64,000 nucleotides of DNA, from contig JARGFP010000017.1 in the NCBI GenBank assembly GCA_029210585.1, positions 1 to 64,000 on the forward strand. The letters are read 5' to 3'. Position 1 is the first letter of the stretch. Each line of letters begins with the position of its first letter. Below the pieces are notes generated by a model. The model was not told the origin of the DNA. It did not search any database and saw only the letters and a program-made list of their open reading frames with translations. Below, piece by piece: positions 1 to 7,550 of the stretch. The translations under genes and the position numbers were made by a program. The stretch comes from Bacteroidales bacterium (GTDB lineage: Bacteria > Bacteroidota > Bacteroidia > Bacteroidales > GCA-2748055).

Positions 1-237
1 ATTCCGAGTACTGGTACAGTTCATATCAATGCATCAGACGAAATAAAAGCTGGTGAATTAACTATTTCTGTTTATGATATTACGGGCGGGCTTATTACTC
101 AATTCCACTGGAACAAATATAAAAATGCAGAAGTTTATACGCTTGATCTGGGAAGTCAACCAGATGGATTGTATTTAATGAATATTATTAATCCAGGTGA
201 AGCTGTGTACGTTAGTAAAATTATAATCAAACACTAA
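1..237 (+). CDS. C-terminal end of a secreted protein with a type IX secretion sorting domain (partial)
   Basis: The reading frame is open from the first base to TAA at 235-237, so only the last 78 residues are present. They fit the type A C-terminal sorting domain of Bacteroidetes: a beta-rich stretch with a VYDITGG turn, then LDLGSQPDGLYLMNI, and a closing lysine-rich strand ending KIIIKH. In this family the domain directs proteins across the outer membrane through the type IX system and is then usually removed. The function of the missing N-terminal part cannot be told. The DNA is AT-rich compared with the genes that follow. Confidence 0.8.
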   Translation: MPSTGTVHINASDEIKAGELTISVYDITGGLITQFHWNKYKNAEVYTLDLGSQPDGLYLMNIINPGEAVYVSKIIIKH

Positions 238-493
238 GGTCGTTACAAATGTATTAAATCCCGGGGCAAGCCATGGATCAAAATAATCCGTATAACTAAT
301 GATGATTCACATATTGAAACTTTTACTTTACATCTTCTGAATTTTTATGTTCAAGCGATTTTAAAAAGTCGAAACCCTGTGGAAATCTCTTCATTACATT
401 ATACTTGATGACTCCTGTTTCTTTTAATCGTTGGAATAATTCAGTTTGTGATAAATCAATCTGATGTGATTTGATTTTTAATAAGATCAATTT
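238..493. other. AT-rich gap with a possible gene remnant
   Basis: No intact gene is seen. On the minus strand an open stretch ends at 323 and reads as about 58 plausible residues (LSQTELFQRLKETGV and a terminal FLKSLEHKNSEDVK). This could be the decayed end of a transposase-like gene, but I cannot identify it. Base composition rises sharply in GC at about 495, where the permease remnant begins, so this looks like a junction between two sequence sources. Confidence 0.3.
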
Positions 494-1113
494 CACAAAT
501 TCAGCTGGAAATATATCGCAGGGCTGCTTGTGGTGACCCTGTTCACCGGCACCCTTGCCGACATCTACCCTGCCTTTCATCTCCTCCCTGCAACCCGTTA
601 GCGCCATCCGTCAACATAGTGATACACGTACCGGAAGCTGGCTGCTAAGAAAAACACTTGTGATCTTCCAGTTCTCGCTCACCATGCTGATTTCCGGTGC
701 GGTCATCATCAGCTGGTCACTGAAGTAGAACCGCTGGCCACCGCAGCGCTGCCTGCCTCCTACATGATGAGCATAATAGTGAGGCTGCGTACAGAGTATC
801 TTCAGCCGGTACTGAAAGACGTACCCGCGAGATCGGGGTACGTAAAACCTTTGGCGCCAGCGAAGCAATCATCGTAAGAATCATGCTGATGGATATCACC
901 CGCCTGGTGATCCTCTCCCTGGCGATCGGACCTCCAGCATCCTGGTTCCTTGTCCGGCGCTGGCTGCAGGATTTTTATTACCGGATCGACCTCTCACCAG
1001 ATATTTTCCTGCTATCCACCATACTGATCCTCCTGGTCTCCCTGTTCACCATCCTGTACCATGCGCTCCGGAGCTCCAGGCTCAACCCAGTGACTGCACT
1101 ACAGTACGAATGA
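494..1113 (+). pseudogene. Decayed FtsX/MacB-type ABC transporter permease
   Basis: Three pieces of one protein can be read in different frames. Near 495-590 is SWKYIAGLLVVTLFTGTLA followed by a stop. At 607-729 is a piece with SDTRTGSWLLRKTLVIFQF, which ends at TAG. From about 820 to the TGA at 1111-1113 is TREIGVRKTFGAS, then transmembrane segments and the ending LRSSRLNPVTALQYE. These match the periplasmic-loop/transmembrane and C-terminal parts of MacB/FtsX permeases, which in Bacteroidetes are often about 800 residues long. The middle is deleted and there are at least two frameshifts or stops. No ATPase partner is next to it. The family is fairly certain, and the gene is clearly non-functional. 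Confidence 0.75.
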
Positions 1114-1170
1114 GTCCGGGCGCCAACACTCCTGAGTAACTTTAACAGTCGCCGTAATAAGCTATTTAAG

Positions 1171-1206
1171 AACAACGTATTTAACAACGTTGTTAAAAAC
1201 GTTGTT
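1171..1206. repeat. 36-bp near-perfect palindrome
   Basis: The core TTTAACAACGTTGTTAAA (1180-1197) is a perfect 18-bp palindrome. It is flanked by outer arms AACAACGT (1171-1178) and ACGTTGTT (1199-1206), so the 36 bases read nearly the same on both strands, with one mismatched pair. It lies between the permease remnant and the ileS promoter. It could be a regulator site or a hairpin. There is no T tract typical of a terminator. Confidence 0.7.
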
Positions 1207-1299
1207 ATCCTGAAGGTCAATCTATGTGCTGCTTCGGTTTCTGGTTCTGCGCATCACGCTTCTCCCGTCTCAGTAATAAAAATTTCCAGCCCCTTTTTC

Positions 1300-1332
1300 C
1301 TTTTTACTTTTACCTTCCTTTTCCTATCTTTG
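1300..1332 (+). promoter_or_regulatory. Likely ileS promoter
   Basis: TATCTTTG at 1325-1332 is an exact match to the Bacteroidetes -7 box TAnnTTTG. The matching -33 region near 1300-1305 is only T-rich. A start of transcription just after 1335 would leave a leader of about 45 bases before ATG 1384. Confidence 0.55.
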
Positions 1333-1383
1333 TGCGTTTCAATAAAATAGTTGGAATTTAACAGGACAAGCAGGGGCAATCCA

Positions 1384-4300
1384 ATGGCAAAGAAATTTCC
1401 GGAATATAAGCAATTTGACCTCTCACAGGTCAATAAAGAGATCAACGAACTGTGGAAGAAGGACAAGACTTTCGAACGCAGCCTTACCTCGCGTGAAGGT
1501 AAACCATCATTTGTATTCTACGAAGGGCCCCCGTCAGCCAATGGTGTTCCCGGCATCCACCATGTGATGGCACGCGCCATCAAGGACATCTTCTGCCGCT
1601 ACAAAACCCAGACGGGCTACCACGTGAAAAGAAAAGCCGGCTGGGATACCCACGGCCTCCCGGTGGAACTCGCCGTTGAAAAGGCAATGAAGATCACCAA
1701 GGACGATATCGGGAAAAAGATCTCCATCGAGGAGTTCAACGACGCCTGCCGGAAGGATGTCATGAAATATACCGACAAGTGGGAAGAACTCACCGACAAG
1801 ATGGGGTACTGGATCGATATGTCCGATCCCTACATCACCTACGACAACAAGTACATCGAAACGGTCTGGTACCTGCTGCAAAAGCTGATGGAAAAAGACC
1901 TCCTCTACAAGGGATACACCATTCAGCCTTACTCACCCGCCGCGGGATCCGGGCTCAGCACACACGAACTCAACCAGCCGGGATGCTACCGGGACGTGAA
2001 AGATACAACCGTGGTGGCACAGTTCAAGGTGCTGGACGACAAGCATTCATCATTCCTGTTCAAGGATACCAACGCAGATGTGTTCATCCTGGCCTGGACC
2101 ACCACCCCCTGGACACTGCCATCCAATACCGCCCTCACCGTAGGGAAAAAAATCGAATATTCACTGGTGGAAACCTACAACCAGTACACCGGCAAAAAGA
2201 TCGCCGTGCTGCTCGCCAGTGAACTGATGGGTAACTATTTTCCTGAAAAGAATGCTGAACTGGATTTCGATGGCTACGAACCGGGTGACAAGCACGTTCC
2301 GTTCAGGATACTGCACAGATGCAAAGGCAAGGAGCTGGTGGGGATCTCCTACGAGCAGCTGCTCGACTGGGTGAAACCCGAAGGAAAAGCATTTAAGGTG
2401 ATCGCAGGTGATTTCGTGACTACCGAGGAGGGTACCGGGGTGGTGCATACCGCACCTACTTTTGGTGCAGACGACTACCGGGTAGCCGCAGAGAACAATA
2501 TTGCCGCCCTGACCATCGTCGACAAAGCCGGAACGACCCAGCCACTGGTGGATAAAAAAGGCCGATTCTTCAGACTGGAAGATATCGACCCGGAGTTCGT
2601 CAACGCCCGGGTGAACACGGATACCTACAGTGAATTTGCCGGGAAATTCGTGAAGAATGAATATGATCCTGATAAAAAAGATGACGACCCCACCACCGAT
2701 GTGGACATTGCCGTCTACCTGAAACAACACAACCAGGCTTTCAGGATCGAAAAACATGTGCACAATTACCCGCACTGCTGGAGAACCGACAAACCTGTGC
2801 TATACTACCCGTTGGACTCGTGGATGATCCGCACCACCGCGATGAAGGAGCGGATGATGGAGCTGAACGATACCATCAACTGGAAACCGGCAGCCACGGG
2901 CACCGGCCGTTTCGGCAAATGGCTCGAGAACCTGGTCGACTGGAACCTGTCGCGCTCGAGGTTCTGGGGTACCCCGCTGCCCATCTGGACCAGCAAAGAC
3001 GGTAAGGAGAGAACCTGCATCGGTTCGGTCGCGGAACTGAAAGCCGAGATCGAAAAATCTGTCGCCGCAGGAGTCATGAAGACCAACCCGCTGGCTGATT
3101 TCAAAGAGGGAGATTTTTCCAAAGAAAATTACAACAAATTTGACCTGCACCGACCGTTCGTCGACGATGTGGTGCTGGTCAGTGCATCCGGACAGGAAAT
3201 GTTCCGTGAACCCGACCTGATCGATGTATGGTTCGATTCCGGATCCATGCCCTATGCACAGATGCACTACCCCTTCGAGCACAAGGATGATTTTGAACAG
3301 TATTTTCCGGCTGATTTCATTGCGGAAGGGGTGGACCAAACCCGGGGGTGGTTCTTTACGATGCACGCCATCGCCACGATGATCTTCGACTCGGTCTCCT
3401 TTAAAAACATTATCTCCAACGGGCTGGTGCTGGACAAGAACGGCAACAAGATGTCGAAACGGCTCGGTAACGCCGTGGATCCCTACCAGGCCATCGAACA
3501 ATACGGTTCGGACCCGCTCAGGTGGTACATGATCACCAACGCACAACCATGGGACAACATCAAATTTGACATTACCGGTGTGGAAGAGGTGCGCCGAAAA
3601 TTCTTCGGAACACTGTACAATACCTATTCCTTCTTTGCCCTCTATGCCAACGTCGACGGGTTCAATTACAATAAGCCTGAAGTGCCGGTCAGTGAACGAC
3701 CGGAAATCGACCGCTGGATCATTTCGCTGCTGAATTCACTCGTGAAGGAGGTACAGGAGCAGTATGAGAACTACGAACCCACCCGGGCGGCCAGGCTGAT
3801 CCAGGAGTTCGTGCTGGAAAACCTCAGTAACTGGTACGTGCGTCTGAACCGCAAACGCTACTGGGGCGGGGAATTCGACACCGATAAACTCGCAGCCTAC
3901 CAGACCCTCTACACCTGCCTCGAAACCGTGGCCAGGCTCGCGGCACCTGTGGCACCGTTCTACATGGAAAAACTGTTCCGCGACCTGAACGAAGTGACCG
4001 GTAGGTTTGAAGAAGCTTCCGTACACCTCGTGGAGTTTCCCTCCTTCGACACCTCGCTCATCGACAAAGACCTCGAGGACCGTATGTCCATCGCACAAAC
4101 GATTACCTCCATGGTACTTGGACTGCGCAGGAAAGTGAACATTAAGGTACGGCAGCCATTGAACAAGATAATGATCCCGGTGCTGGACACGAAATTCCGT
4201 GACAAGCTTGATGGCGTGAAGGATTTGATCCTCAACGAGGTAAACCTGAAAACTATTGATTACCTGTATGACACCGAGGGTGTGCTGGTGAAGAAGATCA

Positions 4301-4824
4301 AGCCGGATTTTAAAGCACTCGGACCCAAGTACGGTAAGCTGATGAAGCATATTGCCGCAGCAGTGGGTGAAATGAACCAGAAAGATATCAGTACCATCGA
4401 AAATGAAGGTTCCATCGATATCCTGGTGGAAGGTGAAACGATCACCCTGTCGCTGGAGGACGTGGAGATCGCTTCAGAAGATATCCCCGGATGGCTCGTG
4501 GCAACGGAAAACACCATCACCGTGGCGCTTGATATTACCATCACCGAGGAGCTGCGTTTCGAAGGGATCGCGAGGGAACTGGTGAACAGGATCCAGAATA
4601 TCAGGAAGGAAAGCGACTTTGATGTCACGGACAAAGTGCAGGTGCTGCTCGAAACGAATCAGCTGCTCGCTGAAACCATCGAAAAACACGGCAAATATAT
4701 CAGTGCCCAGACACTGGCTGAAAGCATTGATTTTACTGACAAAATAGAGAATGGTGATGCCAGGAAAATTGAACTCGACGATGATATTATTTTACGTATC
4801 AGTGTAACAAAAACAATGAACTAA
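1384..4824 (+). CDS. ileS: Isoleucyl-tRNA synthetase
   Basis: Charges tRNA-Ile with isoleucine in the cytoplasm; class I synthetase with an editing domain that removes misactivated valine. The 1146-residue protein has the HIGH-type motif in GVPGIHHVMAR (about residues 55-64), AGWDTHGLPVE, the editing-domain region, DVWFDSGS, and the KMSKR loop at 689-693, followed by the anticodon-binding domain. The start is placed at ATG 1384 because family members begin MxKKFPEY. An in-frame ATG at 1351 would add only unconserved residues. It is the first gene of the ileS, dksA-like, lspA group, an order common in Bacteroidetes. Confidence 0.97.
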   Translation: MAKKFPEYKQFDLSQVNKEINELWKKDKTFERSLTSREGKPSFVFYEGPPSANGVPGIHHVMARAIKDIFCRYKTQTGYHVKRKAGWDTHGLPVELAVEKAMKITKDDIGKKISIEEFNDACRKDVMKYTDKWEELTDKMGYWIDMSDPYITYDNKYIETVWYLLQKLMEKDLLYKGYTIQPYSPAAGSGLSTHELNQPGCYRDVKDTTVVAQFKVLDDKHSSFLFKDTNADVFILAWTTTPWTLPSNTALTVGKKIEYSLVETYNQYTGKKIAVLLASELMGNYFPEKNAELDFDGYEPGDKHVPFRILHRCKGKELVGISYEQLLDWVKPEGKAFKVIAGDFVTTEEGTGVVHTAPTFGADDYRVAAENNIAALTIVDKAGTTQPLVDKKGRFFRLEDIDPEFVNARVNTDTYSEFAGKFVKNEYDPDKKDDDPTTDVDIAVYLKQHNQAFRIEKHVHNYPHCWRTDKPVLYYPLDSWMIRTTAMKERMMELNDTINWKPAATGTGRFGKWLENLVDWNLSRSRFWGTPLPIWTSKDGKERTCIGSVAELKAEIEKSVAAGVMKTNPLADFKEGDFSKENYNKFDLHRPFVDDVVLVSASGQEMFREPDLIDVWFDSGSMPYAQMHYPFEHKDDFEQYFPADFIAEGVDQTRGWFFTMHAIATMIFDSVSFKNIISNGLVLDKNGNKMSKRLGNAVDPYQAIEQYGSDPLRWYMITNAQPWDNIKFDITGVEEVRRKFFGTLYNTYSFFALYANVDGFNYNKPEVPVSERPEIDRWIISLLNSLVKEVQEQYENYEPTRAARLIQEFVLENLSNWYVRLNRKRYWGGEFDTDKLAAYQTLYTCLETVARLAAPVAPFYMEKLFRDLNEVTGRFEEASVHLVEFPSFDTSLIDKDLEDRMSIAQTITSMVLGLRRKVNIKVRQPLNKIMIPVLDTKFRDKLDGVKDLILNEVNLKTIDYLYDTEGVLVKKIKPDFKALGPKYGKLMKHIAAAVGEMNQKDISTIENEGSIDILVEGETITLSLEDVEIASEDIPGWLVATENTITVALDITITEELRFEGIARELVNRIQNIRKESDFDVTDKVQVLLETNQLLAETIEKHGKYISAQTLAESIDFTDKIENGDARKIELDDDIILRISVTKTMN

Positions 4825-4903
4825 ACGTTATCATTCAGACCCGTCGAAAAACGGACTTTACATTAATTATTTTATTATATTTAGGAAAATTAAAAATAAA
4901 ACC

Positions 4904-5278
4904 ATGGCTGAGAAAACAAGATATTCAGACGAGGAGCTACGGGAGTTCAAGGAACTGATCATGAATAAGCTCGAAAAAGCCAGGGAAGATTACGAACTTT
5001 TGAAATCGGCCATCACCCAAAGCGAGAGTAACGACACCCAGGATACATCTCCCACATTCAAAGTGCTCGAAGAGGGCGCTGCTACATTATCCAAGGAAGA
5101 AGCCGGAAGACTGGCACAGCGCCAGCAGAAATTCATCCAGCATCTCCAGGGTGCCCTGATCAGGATCGAAAACAAAACCTATGGCATCTGCAGGGAAACA
5201 GGCAAGCTGATTGCAAAAGAGCGGCTGCGCATAGTCCCGCATGCCACACTGAGCATGGAAGCCAAATCAAAACAATAA
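4904..5278 (+). CDS. TraR/DksA-family protein lacking most zinc-finger cysteines
   Basis: A 124-residue protein with an N-terminal coiled-coil half (EELREFKELIMNKLEKARED) and a C-terminal DksA-like fold (LIRIENKTYGICRETGKL). DksA-family proteins bind in the RNA polymerase secondary channel and adjust promoter output, often with ppGpp. The usual CxxC-x17-CxxC finger is reduced: only Cys96 remains, and the other positions are Thr99, Ser117 and Ala120, so it probably does not bind zinc. The AT-rich leader contains TATATTTA (4876-4883), a near match to the -7 box. It sits between ileS and lspA, 79 bases after ileS. Family is certain; exact role is inferred. Confidence 0.88.
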   Translation: MAEKTRYSDEELREFKELIMNKLEKAREDYELLKSAITQSESNDTQDTSPTFKVLEEGAATLSKEEAGRLAQRQQKFIQHLQGALIRIENKTYGICRETGKLIAKERLRIVPHATLSMEAKSKQ

Positions 5279-5359
5279 TTCCGGGGGATCACAGCCTTTG
5301 AGCGTAACCACCGTTATGCGGTATGCGCCGGCAATAGATCCGTTAATACAGGAACTTCC

Positions 5360-6058
5360 ATGTCAAAATCGCTGAAGTGTATTCTTATTATCCTTGTGAT
5401 CCTGGTCATCGACCAGGTCCTTAAGATCATTGTAAAAACCAATATGACCCTCTATGAACAGATCCCGGTATTCGGGAACTGGTTCATCATCCATTTCGTG
5501 GAAAACAAGGGCATGGCATTCGGACTTAACCTCCCGGGCAATAACGGAAAAATGTTCCTCAGCCTCTTCCGCCTTGTGGCCATCATTGCCATCGGCTTCT
5601 ACCTCCGGCATCTCATTAAATTGGGCGCACCCTCCGGACTGCTGATCACCCTCTCCATGATCATGGCTGGTGCCCTGGGAAATATGATTGATTCTGCATT
5701 TTACGGGATGATTTTCAGTGAAAGCAACACCTTTATGCCCGCAGAAATGTTTCCTTCCAACGGGGGATATGAAAGCATCATGCACGGCAAAGTTGTGGAT
5801 ATGTTCTATTTTCCCGTTCTCAGCGGTGTTTACCCTGAATGGATCCCGAGACTGGGCGGCCAGTCCTTTACTTTTTTCAGGCCGGTATTCAACATCGCCG
5901 ATACCAGCATTACCATTGCTGTGTTCATCCTGCTTTTCAGACAGGGGAAATATTTTGCATTCATGCACGAAGAGGAGGAAAAAGCAAAAGCAGAGAAAGA
6001 GACAGTATCATCTGCACCCACCACTGAGCCGGAAAAACCGGGAGATACAACCGCTTAG
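5360..6058 (+). CDS. lspA: Lipoprotein signal peptidase (signal peptidase II)
   Basis: Cleaves the signal peptide of prolipoproteins after the diacylglyceryl group has been added, acting in the inner membrane. The 232-residue protein has four predicted membrane segments. The two catalytic aspartates are seen as GNMIDS (Asp111) and FNIADTS (Asp181). It is longer than the roughly 165-residue E. coli enzyme because of a loop between the catalytic segments (about 115-165) and a charged C-terminal tail (after about 200), both common in Bacteroidetes. It lies 81 bases after the DksA-like gene. Its partner Lgt is encoded at 19.8 kb. Confidence 0.96.
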   Translation: MSKSLKCILIILVILVIDQVLKIIVKTNMTLYEQIPVFGNWFIIHFVENKGMAFGLNLPGNNGKMFLSLFRLVAIIAIGFYLRHLIKLGAPSGLLITLSMIMAGALGNMIDSAFYGMIFSESNTFMPAEMFPSNGGYESIMHGKVVDMFYFPVLSGVYPEWIPRLGGQSFTFFRPVFNIADTSITIAVFILLFRQGKYFAFMHEEEEKAKAEKETVSSAPTTEPEKPGDTTA

Positions 6059-6211
6059 AGGCATGAAATACCTGTCTGCATACCATTGAATATCTTATAA
6101 CGCAGGAAATGAACTGGTCCGGGACCGAACAGGTATGCTGTGACCATGCCTGGGTACAGCCGGAATCAGGCTCCACGTAATCGTATGAACTCTTTAATCC
6201 TATACCCGGCC

Positions 6212-6841
6212 TCAGGTGGTTCCCTCCTCCGGCTGAATATTGGCAAACACTTCCGAAGATCCTGCACCGCAGCTGATGATCGTTTTCATCCCCAGGTCCA
6301 CCGGTGCATTGGTTCGCAGCACCTTCTCCTTCGGCAGATGATAGATGTTTCCCGAGGTAGGGTTGGGACCCGTGGGTACGAACACTGTTACGATCTCCCC
6401 ACTGTCATCCGTAATAAAACCTGTCATCAGTGTCCCCGTATTGAACAGGTCCACAATCACCACCTCCTTGAAGAAGGATTTGTTTTTTCCGAAAAACTGC
6501 GCCACCGTGTCCCGTGCAATTTTATACCCCGGGATCTTCACCAGGTACTTCTTCTCGAGCTGCTTGTTCAGGAACTTCCCCCACCGGGTCTTGATAATCA
6601 GTCCGATAGTAAAAAACACCAGGAATATAATGATGATCGCAGCCAGGTATAAACCAAACGTGTAGAGCCTGGAATCGGTGTCAGTAACCAGGTCGATCAC
6701 CGGCCCCAGGTGCCGCTCGATCAGGTTGATGATCCACCTGAACAGGATGATCACCATGGAGATCGGCAGTAAAGCCACCAGTCCCCCGATAAATGTCGTG
6801 CGGAAAAATCCCCGCATTCTTTTCCAAAAATGTATTTGCAT
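6212..6841 (-). CDS. DUF502 family membrane protein
   Basis: About 209 residues with two N-terminal membrane segments (TTFIGGLVALLPISMVIIL and an isoleucine-rich segment around AAIIIIFLVFF), then a soluble domain containing IPGYKIARDTVAQF, VVIVDLF and FVPTGPNPTSG. This matches DUF502, a widespread family of uncharacterised membrane proteins. The start is placed at ATG 6841 (MQIHFWKRM) because the membrane segment then begins early and the leader is AT-rich. The frame also opens at ATG 6898, which overlaps the upstream TetR stop in an ATGA arrangement, so a coupled longer form is possible. It is probably co-transcribed with the TetR gene. Confidence 0.85.
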   Translation of the reverse strand: MQIHFWKRMRGFFRTTFIGGLVALLPISMVIILFRWIINLIERHLGPVIDLVTDTDSRLYTFGLYLAAIIIIFLVFFTIGLIIKTRWGKFLNKQLEKKYLVKIPGYKIARDTVAQFFGKNKSFFKEVVIVDLFNTGTLMTGFITDDSGEIVTVFVPTGPNPTSGNIYHLPKEKVLRTNAPVDLGMKTIISCGAGSSEVFANIQPEEGTT

Positions 6842-6894
6842 AATCTGATATTTAATTTTCGGGGGGGCTGCGCAAAGGAGATTCTCCTGTATGA

Positions 6895-7488
6895 TCATGA
6901 TTCCCGTTTAACGATGCCGTAGAAGATGACCCGTACCAGCTCGTCCAGCAATTTCTCCTTCTCGGTCCGGGTTAATTTATTCAAAAACAACGGCAACTCC
7001 AGTCCTTTCAGCATGGTAGTGAATGCCATGGCCCCGATTTCCGCATTATTGATCACAAAGGCGCCATCGCTCATGCCCCTCTCCAGCACATCCCGTACCA
7101 TCTTGAACTCCTCCTCCTCGAACTTCTCCCGTACCCGCTTCACAAATTTCATCTGACCGAGATCATCTTCATTCAGTGCCGCATAAAAATTCGATACGGT
7201 CTTTACATGGTAAAGCCTGAACATGATGTAATCCCTCAGCCGGTCGATGGGCGTGTTTCCCGAACTGATCACCTTTATGAGCTGTCGCTTCAGCTCCTGG
7301 GCCTCCTTCACTACCACTGCTTCGAAAATATCTTCCTTGCTCTTGTAGTAATAGTAAATGGAGCTCTTGCCCATCCTGGCTGCTCGTGCGATCTCATCCA
7401 TGGTAGTCTGGCGAAAGCCTTTCCGGGAAAAGACTTTTCGGGCTACACTGACGATATCCGCCCTTATTTCAGACTTAACGACTACCAT
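6895..7488 (-). CDS. TetR family transcriptional regulator
   Basis: A 197-residue protein with an N-terminal helix-turn-helix typical of TetR (GFRQTTMDEIARAARMGKSS followed by IYYYYKSKEDIF). The C-terminal ligand-binding half, about residues 65-197, is variable, so the inducer cannot be predicted. It lies directly upstream of the DUF502 gene on the same strand and may control it. A TAnnTTTG box (complement of 7539-7546) lies 51 bases upstream, giving the pair its own promoter separate from rnr. Confidence 0.92.
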   Translation of the reverse strand: MVVVKSEIRADIVSVARKVFSRKGFRQTTMDEIARAARMGKSSIYYYYKSKEDIFEAVVVKEAQELKRQLIKVISSGNTPIDRLRDYIMFRLYHVKTVSNFYAALNEDDLGQMKFVKRVREKFEEEEFKMVRDVLERGMSDGAFVINNAEIGAMAFTTMLKGLELPLFLNKLTRTEKEKLLDELVRVIFYGIVKRES

Positions 7489-7538
7489 GGCGCTGGGATT
7501 GAATTCCCGATAAAATTATAATAGAATGTGAGGATTTA

Positions 7539-7546
7539 CAAATATA
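7539..7546 (-). promoter_or_regulatory. Likely -7 box for the TetR/DUF502 pair
   Basis: Read on the minus strand this is TATATTTG, an exact TAnnTTTG match, placed between the end of rnr and the TetR start. No clear TTTG is seen 19-21 bases upstream, where the sequence is already inside rnr. Confidence 0.45.
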
Positions 7547-7550
7547 CCGG

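Noticed and set aside
323..607. A 94-residue minus-strand open frame as an intact gene
   Set aside because: Its first third runs antisense through the permease remnant; only the AT-rich last part could be real, and only as a relic.
1171..1206. The palindrome as a dif recombination site
   Set aside because: It does not resemble the XerCD core with two unlike half-sites, and the region appears to be origin-side.
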